Shown: piece by piece, positions 1 to 7,677 of the stretch
Position numbering within the stretch: position 1 is the first letter of the stretch
Layout of the letters: the number at the start of each line of letters is the position of its first letter
NCBI GenBank assembly: GCA_025356295.1
Contig: JANXUJ010000235.1
Location: 1 to 38,183, forward strand
Reading direction: 5' to 3'
Origin: Cyanobacteriota bacterium
Lineage (GTDB): Bacteria; Cyanobacteriota; Cyanobacteriia; Pseudanabaenales; Pseudanabaenaceae
DNA: 38,183 nucleotides
The notes under the pieces: model-generated
The model's input: only the letters and a program-made list of their open reading frames with translations
What the model was told of the DNA's origin: nothing
Databases searched by the model: none
Made by a program: the position numbers and the translations under genes

Positions 1-55
1 GATTGGGGCTAAATATGAACCCAGAAAAGTCATCATTAGTTATATGAGTACAACA

Positions 56-252
56 ATATCTTGGTTAGAAGCAGAGTATATAACTCAGTACACAGGATTT
101 CTATTGACCCAGTCGCCGAACTGAGTAGTTAATGGAACTACCACCACAACAGAATAACGTACATCTTCCACAGGTCTCATACTTGGTATCCCACCTTTTC
201 CCCAGTTATACTCAGGCAAGTCATCAACCAAATCTGCTTCTAACCAAGATAT
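56..252. repeat. 20-bp inverted repeat pair around the antitoxin-like remnant
   Basis: Bases 56-75 (ATATCTTGGTTAGAAGCAGA) occur as an exact reverse complement at 233-252. In both orientations the copy can be read as ISWLEA: inside the antitoxin-like remnant on the minus strand, and in a short open stretch (2-124) on the plus strand. The arms are 157 bp apart. This looks like the footprint of a local inverted duplication or an inversion breakpoint. Confidence 0.6.
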
Positions 253-379
253 AGACTCTATATCGTTGGCAACAAAATCTTCTGCTTTTGATAGTTCAGT
301 CGCCAGAAACTGAATAAACCTAAGCTTATCGGAAGGGTTTAGTTTTTTGCAGATTCGGCAATAACTCGGTGAAGGTCAT
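85..379 (-). pseudogene. frameshifted small antitoxin-like gene
   Basis: The minus strand starts at ATG (377-379) with MTFTELLPNLQK and stops after 17 codons. In the next frame the reading continues with NPSDKLRFIQFLATELSKAE and runs to a TGA at 85-87. The joined product (about 97 residues) begins like the short cyanobacterial antitoxin-type proteins that open with an 'LLP.. L...dKlrLiqfL..EL' helix pair. The break falls in a run of six T (plus strand 343-348), and five T would restore one frame. So this is either a real frameshift mutation or a homopolymer sequencing error. The last 35 or so residues (from SMRPVEDV) are less typical of the family. No partner toxin gene is seen. The family assignment is from memory of sequence style. 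Confidence 0.5.
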
Positions 380-556
380 AATCGTAAACTCAGAATAACT
401 GCTTCTTTTGTTTTACTTGCTGGCGATCGCTAGGGACTACGAAACGAAAAAAATGGGATGCGAACAATTAAGGAAAATTAGGTTTTGGCATTTTGGTACA
501 ATAGTCAATTATTATTTAAGATAAACGTTTTAACATTACACATTTAGAGGAATCTT
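380..556 (+). promoter_or_regulatory. leader and probable promoter region of psbEFLJ
   Basis: This AT-rich 177-bp stretch contains one HIP1 site near 424 and then falls to low GC towards psbE. A TACAAT hexamer at 497-502 is the best -10 candidate, but no convincing -35 lies 16-18 bp upstream. An AGAGGAA ribosome-binding site at 546-552 precedes the psbE ATG at 557. The operon must be expressed from here or further upstream. The exact start is not resolved. Confidence 0.3.
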
Positions 557-802
557 ATGGCAGGTACTACTGGAGAGCGTCCGTTTACAGACATTATTAC
601 TAGCGTTCGCTACTGGCTAATCCATAGCCTTACCATTCCTGCCTTGTTTTTGGCTGGTTGGTTGTTTGTCAGCACAGGCTTAGCCTATGATGTATTTGGC
701 ACACCGCGCCCCAACGGTTACTATACCGAAGAGCGTCAAACTGCACCTGTTATGACCGATCGCTACAACCCCGCAAAAGATATTACGCCAATGGGTAACT
801 AG
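557..802 (+). CDS. psbE: cytochrome b559 alpha subunit PsbE
   Basis: PsbE is the large subunit of cytochrome b559 in the photosystem II core. With PsbF it binds one haem near the stromal face and is needed for PSII assembly and photoprotection. The 81-residue length is normal. A stromal N-terminus (GERPFTDI) leads into a single membrane helix (about 20-42). The axial haem ligand is His23 in the [10 protein letters not shown] motif, and the C-terminus ends with the conserved ITPM sequence. AGAGGAA just upstream supports the ATG. It is the first gene of psbEFLJ. The ycf48 and rubredoxin genes that usually precede psbE in cyanobacteria are not seen in the 556 bp available. Confidence 0.99.
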   Translation: MAGTTGERPFTDIITSVRYWLIHSLTIPALFLAGWLFVSTGLAYDVFGTPRPNGYYTEERQTAPVMTDRYNPAKDITPMGN

Positions 803-910
803 CCTTTGGGTTAGTGCTTAGTTGAATTGAGCGCTAAATTCAACTTGCAAAAAAGCTTTATATCTTTCATGTCAACCATATCAACGCATTTAATATCTAA
901 ATTACCAATT

Positions 911-1045
911 ATGGCAACTAATAATCCTAATCAGCCCATCCAGTACCCCGTATTTACTTTCCGTTGGCTCGCTGTTCATGGATTAGGGGTTCCTACTGTG
1001 TTTTTCATTGGCGCGATCGCTGCTATGCAATTTATTAGCCGCTAA
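911..1045 (+). CDS. psbF: cytochrome b559 beta subunit PsbF
   Basis: PsbF is the small subunit of cytochrome b559 and supplies the second haem ligand, His23 in the motif [11 protein letters not shown], followed by one membrane helix ending FISR. The product from the ATG at 911 is 44 residues, the usual size. An in-frame TTG at 827 would add 28 residues with no resemblance to PsbF, so it is rejected. The gap from psbE is 108 bp, longer than the short spacers common in cyanobacterial psbEFLJ. No good Shine-Dalgarno sequence precedes the ATG. Confidence 0.98.
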   Translation: MATNNPNQPIQYPVFTFRWLAVHGLGVPTVFFIGAIAAMQFISR

Positions 1046-1109
1046 TTTTTACCCTGATTTTAATTTTTGATCTCCAACCTCAAAGTAAACCCAACCCAAG
1101 TATTTACTC

Positions 1110-1226
1110 ATGGCTCCTAAAAACCCTAATAGCCAACCTGTAGAGTTGAACCGTACCTCTCTCTTTTTGGGACTACTGCTCATCTTCGTGACTGTTTTGC
1201 TATTTTCTAGCTACTTCTTTAACTAA
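1110..1226 (+). CDS. psbL: photosystem II protein PsbL
   Basis: PsbL is a 38-residue single-helix protein at the PSII dimer interface that supports the acceptor side and dimer stability. The frame starts ATG GCT CCT at 1110 and shows the family signature: a polar N-terminus with [10 protein letters not shown], a helix rich in Leu, Phe and Val, and the C-terminal end SSYFFN. The length matches known PsbL (37-39). It is the third gene of the operon, 64 bp after psbF. Confidence 0.97.
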   Translation: MAPKNPNSQPVELNRTSLFLGLLLIFVTVLLFSSYFFN

Positions 1227-1258
1227 ATAGTTATGCATAAGCAACCTGAAAATCTAAA

Positions 1259-1293
1259 AGCTTGAGCCGTCCACTGTGCGGACGACTCAAGCT
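1259..1293 (+). repeat. hairpin between psbL and psbJ
   Basis: AGCTTGAGCCGTCC pairs with GGACGACTCAAGCT with one C-A mismatch, around the loop ACTGTGC. No T-tract follows, so a role in RNA processing, stability or partial attenuation is more likely than termination. It lies inside a 152-bp psbL-psbJ spacer, which is very long for this operon. Confidence 0.7.
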
Positions 1294-1378
1294 CTAGTTT
1301 CGGTTTTAACTATGCGGAAACACTTAGTAATTTTGTCTATCCATTTCACAAAATCATTTTCTCTGGAGGTTTAAATTT

Positions 1379-1498
1379 ATGCTTCAAAACGGTCGCATTC
1401 CGCTTTGGGTAGTTGCTACAGTTGCTGGTACTGGTGTACTGGTTGTTGTTGGTCTATTTTTCTATGGTTCTTATGTTGGTCTTGGCTCCGCTAGCTAA
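1379..1498 (+). CDS. psbJ: photosystem II protein PsbJ
   Basis: PsbJ is a 39-residue single-helix PSII subunit near cytochrome b559 that influences plastoquinone exchange and PSII assembly. The frame from ATG 1379 reads [20 protein letters not shown] and ends with the typical Gly-rich [12 protein letters not shown] strong GGAGG site at 1365-1369 lies 9 bp before the ATG, the best ribosome-binding site of the four psb genes. PsbJ ends the operon and is followed at once by a strong terminator. Confidence 0.98.
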   Translation: MLQNGRIPLWVVATVAGTGVLVVVGLFFYGSYVGLGSAS

Positions 1499-1506
1499 AT
1501 CATCAT

Positions 1507-1541
1507 AAAAAAGAGGGAGCGCGTTGCGCTCCCTCTTTTTT
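1507..1541 (+). terminator. terminator of the psbEFLJ operon
   Basis: A perfect 16-bp stem (AAAAAAGAGGGAGCGC with its complement) closes a GTT loop and ends in a run of T. It starts 8 bp after the psbJ stop. This is a strong intrinsic terminator and, because A and T tracts flank both sides, could act on either strand. Confidence 0.93.
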
Positions 1542-1583
1542 ATTTTTCAATTTTATTTTTCAAGTAGTTATCTAAAAAATTTC

Positions 1584-2549
1584 ATGAAACCAATCGTTAG
1601 CCTTCTGCGGACTTCTAGTTACGAAATTGAATCATTGATGTCGGCTCTAGAAGCAGTACTTGCACCACTAGGTGGTATGGCTAGTATCGTAAAAGTAGGC
1701 GATCGCGTTTTACTCAAGCCAAATTTGCTCACAGGGTCACGTCCGACCAAAGAATGCACCACGCGCCCCGAATTGGTATATTGCGTTGCCAAAATGGTAC
1801 AGGATGCTGGCGGCAAGCCATTTTTAGGCGATAGCCCTGCTTTTGGTAGTGCGAAAGGAATCGCTAAAGCGAATGGATTATTACCGCTTGCTGAAGAATT
1901 GGGTATTCCCATCGTTGAGTTTCATGGTAAACGTTACGAAATCGAGGGTGCAGGTGAATTACAACATCTCCGCCTAAGTAAAGAGGCGATGGATGCAGAT
2001 GTGGTGATTAATTTACCCAAGGTCAAGTCTCATATGCAGTTGACGCTCACACTCGGTGTCAAAAATCTTTTTGGTTGCGTCCCAGGCAAAATGAAAGCTT
2101 GGTGGCATATGGAAGCAGGCAAAGATGTCGAAAGATTTGCTCAGATGTTGATTGAAACAGCGCGTGCTATTAATCCTGAACTGACGATTCTAGATGGCAT
2201 CATCGGACATGAAGGGAATGGTCCCAGTGCTGGTGAGCCAAAAAACTTAGGTGTTTTAGCAGCAGCTTGTGATGTTTTTGCGCTTGATCGGGTTATGGTG
2301 GAGATATTAGGAGTTAGTCCTTTGGATGTACCAACAGTTGCGGCGGCAATACGATCAGGATTGTGTAGTGATCTTGATGCCATCGAAGTTATTGGTGATC
2401 CGATCGCGCAACTAAAAAGCCTCGACTGGAAACTTCCTTCAACGATGATGGCGATCGACTTTGGAATGCCTAGAGTCTTGCGATCAACCTTCAAACACCT
2501 CTATATCAAGTTCATTAAGGAACCTCTCAGTACCTATGCCCGCATTTAA
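1584..2549 (+). CDS. DUF362 domain protein
   Basis: This 321-residue protein belongs to the DUF362 family, whose members often accompany iron-sulphur proteins and have no settled biochemical role. Visible family features are VLLKPNLL near the N-terminus, an AGGKPFLGDSPAFGS loop, and NLPKVKSHMQLTLTLGVKNL followed by FGCVPG in the middle. The region near LDGIIGHEGNGPSAGEPKNL contains the conserved Asp/Gly turn. No C-terminal ferredoxin CxxCxxC cluster is present, so this is the short form. ATG 1584 is preferred over an in-frame TTG at 1524, which lies inside the psbJ terminator stem. Its 3' end overlaps the next gene by 14 bp, implying co-transcription and translational coupling. Substrate and partner are unknown. 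Confidence 0.85.
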   Translation: MKPIVSLLRTSSYEIESLMSALEAVLAPLGGMASIVKVGDRVLLKPNLLTGSRPTKECTTRPELVYCVAKMVQDAGGKPFLGDSPAFGSAKGIAKANGLLPLAEELGIPIVEFHGKRYEIEGAGELQHLRLSKEAMDADVVINLPKVKSHMQLTLTLGVKNLFGCVPGKMKAWWHMEAGKDVERFAQMLIETARAINPELTILDGIIGHEGNGPSAGEPKNLGVLAAACDVFALDRVMVEILGVSPLDVPTVAAAIRSGLCSDLDAIEVIGDPIAQLKSLDWKLPSTMMAIDFGMPRVLRSTFKHLYIKFIKEPLSTYARI

Positions 2550-2922
2550 AAGCGCTCCGCTAATTTTAGTGGTCGAAGATGCACCTGACAACCAAGTTTT
2601 GGTGGAGCAGGTATTTCAAGATTCAGGCTATTGTGTGATTTGTATTCAAGAGGGTCAGGCGGCGTTAGATTGGCTGAAAACTAATCAACCTGATCTAATT
2701 TTGTTAGATTTATCTTTGCCAGAGATAGATGGCTGGGAAGTTGCTCGACAGATCAAAGCTTGCGATCGCACCGCTAAAATCCCAATTATCGCCGTCACGG
2801 CTCATGCGATGAAAGGCGATAAAGAAACGGCGATCGCGGCAGGTTGTGATGATTATCTGACAAAGCCTTTAGATATTGATTTGTTAGAAATCTCTGTCAA
2901 GCAATGGTTAGAGAAACAATAA
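2536..2922 (+). CDS. single-domain response regulator (receiver only)
   Basis: This 128-residue CheY-like receiver has no output domain. It has the acidic pair Glu14-Asp15 (VVEDAPDN), the phospho-acceptor Asp58 in LILLDLSLPEIDGWEV, Thr88 in IAVTAHAMKG and the conserved Lys110 in YLTKPLD. It should accept phosphate from a histidine kinase or Hpt protein and act by protein-protein contact. This class resembles DivK and Rcp-type regulators. The ATG at 2536 starts exactly before the first beta strand, while the longer TTG-started form (2461) adds residues unlike receivers. It overlaps the DUF362 gene by 14 bp. No kinase is adjacent. An Hpt protein is encoded about 33 kb away (36351-36716), but any link is speculative. 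Confidence 0.93.
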   Translation: MPAFKSAPLILVVEDAPDNQVLVEQVFQDSGYCVICIQEGQAALDWLKTNQPDLILLDLSLPEIDGWEVARQIKACDRTAKIPIIAVTAHAMKGDKETAIAAGCDDYLTKPLDIDLLEISVKQWLEKQ

Positions 2923-2959
2923 AAGTAGAGTGGCTCTTTGCGCCACTCTACTTTTATTG
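2917..2959 (+). terminator. terminator after the response regulator
   Basis: A perfect 18-bp stem (CAATAAAAGTAGAGTGGC with its complement) encloses the loop TCTTTGC. The TAA stop of the response regulator lies within the 5' arm, and the 3' arm carries the T-rich tract. Confidence 0.85.
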
Positions 2960-3056
2960 TTGATAGCTAGAAACAAGAGCTAAGATTTAAATAGAGTTTT
3001 GAAATTTAATTTAATAAATTCCATTTACCAATTTATAAAGTTTAGGAAATTGTTTT

Positions 3057-4070
3057 ATGTCTGGTCGCGTTGGAGTACTGCTTTTAAACTTAGGAGGTCC
3101 TGAAAAGTTAGAAGATGTCTACCTTTTCTTGTATAACCTGTTCGCCGATCCAGAAATTATCCGCTTGCCGATTCCCTTTTTACAAAAGCCGATCGCCTCA
3201 CTAATTGCCGCTAGTCGCGCTCCGATTAGCCAAGAAAATTATCGAATGATTGGCGGTGGCTCTCCCTTGCGCCAACTTACCGAAGAGCAAGGCGAAAATA
3301 TCGAAAATGTTTTGCAACGTCATGGCGTTGAGGCAAAAGTCTATGTCGCCATGCGTTACTGGCATCCCTACACCGAAGAAGCGATCGCCAAAATCAAACA
3401 GGATGGAATCACTCGACTGGTGGTACTGCCTCTATATCCGCAATACTCGATTAGTACCAGTGGTTCTAGCATCAAGCAACTTGACGCAATGTGGGCAAAT
3501 GATCCAGAATTAAAAGCGATCGAACGGATTACGATCAAGTCTTGGTACGAGCGCACAGGATACATTCGCGCCATGAATGAATTGATCGATAGCAAATTAC
3601 AATCTTTTGCAGAACCCGAAAACGTGCATCTTTTCTTCAGCGCTCATGGTGTGCCTGTGAAATATGTCACGAAGTACGGCGATCCTTATCAATCAGAAAT
3701 GGAAAACTGTGTCGATGGACTCATGAAAGCATTACGCCGCGATTATAGTCGCTACAATGCGCATACCCTCGCTTATCAAAGCCGAGTTGGTCCTGTGGAA
3801 TGGCTGCAACCATATACTGAAGAAGCAATTAAAAATCTGGCGAAGCGCGGTATTAATGATCTTTTGGTAGTGCCGATCAGCTTCGTTTCTGAACATATCG
3901 AAACTCTACAAGAGATTGATATCGAATATCGTGAAGTCGCTGAAGCCGCAGGTATTCATAACTTTGACCGCGTTCCTGCCTTAAATAGTCATCCTATCTT
4001 CATCAATGATCTGGCTGAATTAGTGATGGAATCTCTCGGTACAACTAAAGCAGCAGCGATCGCCGCTTAA
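3057..4070 (+). CDS. hemH: ferrochelatase (short form)
   Basis: HemH inserts Fe2+ into protoporphyrin IX, the last step of haem synthesis and the branch point from chlorophyll. Family hallmarks are [11 protein letters not shown] at the N-terminus, [15 protein letters not shown], the GGGSPLR loop, the catalytic-His segment [10 protein letters not shown], and the metal-site motif [17 protein letters not shown]. Cyanobacterial HemH is usually about 387 residues, with a C-terminal helix resembling a chlorophyll a/b-binding (HLIP) motif. This one ends at 337 with [11 protein letters not shown], and a terminator begins 9 bp later, so the extension is absent rather than frameshifted. AGGAAA precedes the ATG. 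It appears to be transcribed alone. Confidence 0.97.
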   Translation: MSGRVGVLLLNLGGPEKLEDVYLFLYNLFADPEIIRLPIPFLQKPIASLIAASRAPISQENYRMIGGGSPLRQLTEEQGENIENVLQRHGVEAKVYVAMRYWHPYTEEAIAKIKQDGITRLVVLPLYPQYSISTSGSSIKQLDAMWANDPELKAIERITIKSWYERTGYIRAMNELIDSKLQSFAEPENVHLFFSAHGVPVKYVTKYGDPYQSEMENCVDGLMKALRRDYSRYNAHTLAYQSRVGPVEWLQPYTEEAIKNLAKRGINDLLVVPISFVSEHIETLQEIDIEYREVAEAAGIHNFDRVPALNSHPIFINDLAELVMESLGTTKAAAIAA

Positions 4071-4078
4071 GAAAAGAG

Positions 4079-4119
4079 AAAAAAGGGAAAGAGTAGCTAT
4101 GCTACTCTTTCCCTTTTTT
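4079..4119 (+). terminator. hemH terminator
   Basis: A perfect 19-bp stem (AAAAAAGGGAAAGAGTAGC with its complement) has a TAT loop and a terminal T6 tract, 8 bp after the hemH stop. Confidence 0.93.
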
Positions 4120-4130
4120 AGCAAGCTATT

Positions 4131-4178
4131 ATAGAGTAAAATCTATTGTTAGTATAAGAAGAATAGACTTTACTCTAT
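4131..4178 (+). repeat. second hairpin upstream of the cmp-type operon
   Basis: ATAGAGTAAAATCTATT (4131-4147) pairs with AATAGACTTTACTCTAT (4162-4178) with one wobble/mismatch position, around a 14-nt loop. It follows the hemH terminator and precedes cmpA by about 145 bp. It could be a second terminator or an operator for the uptake operon. Confidence 0.5.
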
Positions 4179-4276
4179 CAAGACTTAACTCTAAGATATC
4201 AATAGCAACCAATCAATCGTTTGTTAGTCCAAATCATAATTGACGTTTTATTTTGGTTTTACTTAAACAAATTCTC

Positions 4277-4289
4277 TTAATTTTTTTAA
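4277..4289 (+). promoter_or_regulatory. candidate LysR-type (CmpR) site before cmpA
   Basis: TTA-N7-TAA (TTAATTTTTTTAA) lies 33 bp before the cmpA ATG and fits the TTA-N7/8-TAA pattern described for CmpR, the LysR regulator of cmp operons. The region is very AT-rich, so a chance match is quite possible. No NtcA-type GTA-N8-TAC site was seen between 4120 and 4322, which argues mildly against nitrogen control. Confidence 0.25.
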
Positions 4290-4322
4290 TTTTATAAATT
4301 ATATTTTTGGAGTCTCAAAATC

Positions 4323-5672
4323 ATGCCCGATCTCAATAACAATGTTTCGCGTAGGCGTTTTATTGCTACAGCAGGAGCTACAGCCTTAGGCTCAGTCTTG
4401 CTCAAAGCCTGTGGCAATCCACCCGAAGACACACCAAAAGTTACTTCAACACAGGCTGCGAAAATTAATCTTTCAGCCGACCAAATTCCTGAAGTGACTA
4501 AAGTTAAACTTGGCTATCTGCCAATTGTTGAAGCTGCACCATTGATCATTGCCAAAGAAATGGGCTTCTTTGCTAAATATGGCTTGACTGATGTCGATAT
4601 CTCCAAGCAAGCCAACTGGGGTGCAGCCAGAGATAATGCCAAAATCGGCTCTTCCGCAGGTGGTATTGATGGCGGTCAGTGGCAAATGCCGATGCCCTAC
4701 CTGATGTCAGAGGGAATCATTACCGACAACCTCAAACTCCCGATGTATGTATTGCTGCAATTGAATACACAGGGCAATGGCATTGCGATCGCTGGTAAGC
4801 ACAAAGATAAGGGCTTGTCTCTAAAAATCGATAAAGCCAAAGACTTCTTTGAGAAAGCTAAGTCCGAAGGCAGTAAATTTAAAGCAGCCTACACTTTTCC
4901 CAAAGCCAATCAAGAATTTTGGATTCGCTATTGGCTGGCCGCTAATGGAGTCGATCCTGATAATGACATCGAATTGCTGACTGTGCCTGCCGCCCAAACT
5001 GTAGCAAATATGAAAACTGGCACAATGGATGCCTTCAGCACAGGCGATCCGTGGCCCTATCGCATTGTCAAAGAGAAGATTGGCTTCATCTCTGCACTCA
5101 CTGCCGAAATTTGGAAAGGACATCCTGAAGAATATTTAGCGATGCGATCAGACTGGGTGGACAAGTATCCTAAGGCAACTAAGGCTATGCTCAAGGCAGT
5201 TATGGAAGCACAACAATGGTGCGACAACTTCGACAATCGTAAAGACCTTGTCAAGATTGTTTCTGTCAAAAATTATTTTGGAGTTGATCCCGACATCCTC
5301 GAAGAAACGATGATGGGCAAATATGACATGGGTGATGGACGCAAGATCGATGACAAGAGTATGGCGGTTCTGTATTGGAAGGACGCCAAAGGCAGTGTTT
5401 CCTACCCTTACCAAAGCCATGACCTATGGTTTATTACCGAAAGTGTCCGCTGGGGCTTCTTGCCAAAGTCAGCTTTAGCCACTGCTAAGGATTGGATCAA
5501 GAAAGTTAATCGTGAGGATATTTGGCGCGAGGCGGCAAAGGAAGCTGGTATTCCTGCTGCTGATATCCCGACCAGTACCTCCCGCGGTATTGAAGAATTC
5601 TTCGATGGCACTAAGTTCGATCCTGAGAATCCGCAAGCTTATCTAGATGGATTGAAGATCAAGAAGGCTTAA
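4323..5672 (+). CDS. cmpA: bicarbonate-binding lipoprotein CmpA (NrtA family)
   Basis: This is the substrate-binding lipoprotein of an ABC importer, probably the bicarbonate transporter BCT1. The N-terminus has a twin-arginine motif (SRRRF, 9-13) and a lipobox ending at Cys30 (LLKAC), so it should be exported by Tat and lipid-anchored to the plasma membrane. The mature part is the CmpA/NrtA fold: [39 protein letters not shown] and a C-terminal [21 protein letters not shown]. Three segments favour CmpA over Nrt[10 protein letters not shown] where NrtA has an AHILTPMP-like sequence, [10 protein letters not shown] (Gln197) where NrtA has a THD-type His, and HPEEY (Glu270) where NrtA has HPEK (Lys). 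These comparisons are from memory. GGAG at 4309-4312 supports the start. It is the first gene of the operon, 49 bp before the porin. Nitrate binding remains the alternative. Confidence 0.78.
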   Translation: MPDLNNNVSRRRFIATAGATALGSVLLKACGNPPEDTPKVTSTQAAKINLSADQIPEVTKVKLGYLPIVEAAPLIIAKEMGFFAKYGLTDVDISKQANWGAARDNAKIGSSAGGIDGGQWQMPMPYLMSEGIITDNLKLPMYVLLQLNTQGNGIAIAGKHKDKGLSLKIDKAKDFFEKAKSEGSKFKAAYTFPKANQEFWIRYWLAANGVDPDNDIELLTVPAAQTVANMKTGTMDAFSTGDPWPYRIVKEKIGFISALTAEIWKGHPEEYLAMRSDWVDKYPKATKAMLKAVMEAQQWCDNFDNRKDLVKIVSVKNYFGVDPDILEETMMGKYDMGDGRKIDDKSMAVLYWKDAKGSVSYPYQSHDLWFITESVRWGFLPKSALATAKDWIKKVNREDIWREAAKEAGIPAADIPTSTSRGIEEFFDGTKFDPENPQAYLDGLKIKKA

Positions 5673-5721
5673 CAGAAAAATCTAGAAAACAATCTAAAAA
5701 GTAATGTGTGAGGAATACTAA

Positions 5722-7518
5722 ATGAAGAAAATCTATCCCGTTGTCAAAATTGGTTCAGTTCTATTGGGTTTGCAACTGTCTTGTGGAGCGATCGCTCTCT
5801 CTGCTGAACCAAAAGCCGAAACAAAAGTTGAAAGGTCAACTCCATCATCTTCTGATATCAATAATGTCTCTAGTTCTAAAGCTTCTCAATTGAGTGCTGA
5901 AATTAGCCGCGACACGATTGACAAAACTACAACTGCTCAGAATGTGACATCTGTTTCCCAATTATCAGATGTTCGTTCTACCGATTGGGCTTTTACGGCT
6001 TTGCAGTCTCTCGTTGAGCGCTACGGTTGTATTGCAGGATATCCCGATCGCACATTTCGCGGCAAACAAGCAACCTCACGCTATGAGTTTGCGGCGGGCT
6101 TAAATGCCTGTCTTGACAAAATCAACGAAATCATCTCGGCTGGATTATCTGACAAAGTTAGCAAGGAAGATATTGCAACCTTACAAAAGCTCCAAGAAGA
6201 ATTTGCTGCGGAACTTGCCACATTGCGTGGTCGTGTTGATGCCCTTGATGCGAAGACCGCCAAGCTTGAGGCTCAGCAATTCTCAACCACAACCAAACTC
6301 AGTGGCGAAGCAATCATTGGTATCGCAGGCGCAACAGGCGCAAATCCTAGTGGTGGCAATAATACCAACATTGTCATGAATACTAGAGTTCGACTCAATT
6401 TGTTGACGAGCTTTACTGGCAAAGATTTATTGATTACGGGATTGCAAGCCTATAACCTCGGCGGTGATACAAATAGTCTCCAAGGTGCATTGGGATATAC
6501 TACTCCTGGACTCGGTTCATTAAGTGCTAGTAATGTGCGACTGGGTTATGAACCACAGTTCCCCGGCGTTAATCCAACCAATCTTAGCGCTGTCGCGGCA
6601 AACTCTGTAAGTCTTTATAAGCTGCTGTACATTTTCCCAGTCGCTGATAAATTCACGATGTTTGCCGGCTCTAATGCGGAAGTTTCTGATGCATTTCCTG
6701 CGATCAGTCCTTTTGCCAGTGAAGGTCAAGGAGCGATCTCGCGCTTTGGTCAAGGCTTAAATGCCGCAACCCGTGTATCTGGCGGTACATCTGGCACTGG
6801 TTTAGCGGCAGCTGTTGGTTTTATCTGGACTCTTTCAAATACAGTTGATTTCCGTGCTTTATATGGAAGTGTTAGCCCTGCAATTCCTAGTAATCAGGCT
6901 TTCCCTGGTACACCTCTGGGCGCTGGTTTCTTTGGTGGCAGTAGTGTTGCTTCCGCGCAGTTGACTCTCAAGCCAACATCAACTCTTGATATTGGACTCA
7001 ACTATGCTAATAGCTATCACCAATTCAATCTTTTAGGAACTGGGCTAGCTGGAGCCGATATCAATGCAATTTCCGTTAATCCAACTAATGGAGTAGGAAC
7101 TGCATTAACTAATCCCATTCAGCTAAATTCCGTAGGTGCGACTTTAACTTGGCGCGTTGCTTCCAAAGTTGCCTTTAATGTATCAGGCGCTTGGATTTTT
7201 GCAAATCTTACTGGTGTCAATGCTTCAACGACTTTTACTAGTTGGATGACAGGGTTCCAATTCAGTGATGTATTTAATGAAGGCAACACGGCTGGGCTTA
7301 TTTTTGGGCAACCACTTGCACGGAGCTCAGCAAGTGGAATTGCTACGATTCCTACTGGATTTACGGCAACTCCTTATCAGTTAGAAGGTTACTTCAATTT
7401 TAAGATGACCAAGAATATCAGTGTTACCCCAGGCGTATTCTTTGTGTTTAATCCAGAGGGTATCAACAATGCACCTACTGCAACTGTAGGTGTAATCAGA
7501 ACGACATTCACCTTCTAG
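5722..7518 (+). CDS. SLH-OprB family outer-membrane porin
   Basis: This 598-residue cyanobacterial porin has a signal peptide (about 1-28), then an S-layer homology domain (about 80-140: VSQLSDVRSTDWAFTALQSL, GYPDRTFRG, TSRYEFAAGLNACLDK). A coiled-coil segment follows (about 148-185). The C-terminal two-thirds are a beta-barrel of the OprB type ending in TTFTF, with the terminal aromatic residue expected for outer-membrane insertion. The SLH domain should anchor the barrel to peptidoglycan-linked polymer. An AGGAA ribosome-binding site precedes the ATG. It lies inside the uptake operon between the binding protein and the permease. Synechocystis has a porin gene (slr0042) within its cmp operon, so a role in letting inorganic carbon cross the outer membrane is a reasonable inference. 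Confidence 0.93.
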   Translation: MKKIYPVVKIGSVLLGLQLSCGAIALSAEPKAETKVERSTPSSSDINNVSSSKASQLSAEISRDTIDKTTTAQNVTSVSQLSDVRSTDWAFTALQSLVERYGCIAGYPDRTFRGKQATSRYEFAAGLNACLDKINEIISAGLSDKVSKEDIATLQKLQEEFAAELATLRGRVDALDAKTAKLEAQQFSTTTKLSGEAIIGIAGATGANPSGGNNTNIVMNTRVRLNLLTSFTGKDLLITGLQAYNLGGDTNSLQGALGYTTPGLGSLSASNVRLGYEPQFPGVNPTNLSAVAANSVSLYKLLYIFPVADKFTMFAGSNAEVSDAFPAISPFASEGQGAISRFGQGLNAATRVSGGTSGTGLAAAVGFIWTLSNTVDFRALYGSVSPAIPSNQAFPGTPLGAGFFGGSSVASAQLTLKPTSTLDIGLNYANSYHQFNLLGTGLAGADINAISVNPTNGVGTALTNPIQLNSVGATLTWRVASKVAFNVSGAWIFANLTGVNASTTFTSWMTGFQFSDVFNEGNTAGLIFGQPLARSSASGIATIPTGFTATPYQLEGYFNFKMTKNISVTPGVFFVFNPEGINNAPTATVGVIRTTFTF

Positions 7519-7548
7519 TAGCAAAGTTGGTAGGCACAATTAAATATT

Positions 7549-7601
7549 AAGATTTAAAACCTGCACTGCCCGTTATGTGGACGATGTAGGTTCTAAATCT
7601 T
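7549..7601 (+). repeat. hairpin between porin and cmpB
   Basis: AAGATTTAAAACCTGCA (7549-7565) pairs with TGTAGGTTCTAAATCTT (7585-7601), with one wobble and one mismatch. The loop contains CCGTTATGTGGACGA. It lies within the operon, so it may stabilise or partly terminate the upstream cmpA-porin transcript. The loop shares a GGACGA element with the hairpin between psbL and psbJ. Confidence 0.6.
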
Positions 7602-7677
7602 AGTGTTTAATTATTCTGTAGTATTTAATAGCTTTAAGCAAAAAATTAGTCAATACAAAGTAAGGATAAAAAGTTTT

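Noticed and set aside
827..910. N-terminal extension of psbF from a TTG
   Set aside because: Adds residues absent from all PsbF proteins; ATG 911 gives the exact expected length.
7603..7677. Longer cmpB form starting at GTG 7603
   Set aside because: Starts at the edge of a hairpin, has no ribosome-binding site, and the added residues do not resemble CmpB/NrtB. ATG 7678 has AGGA upstream.
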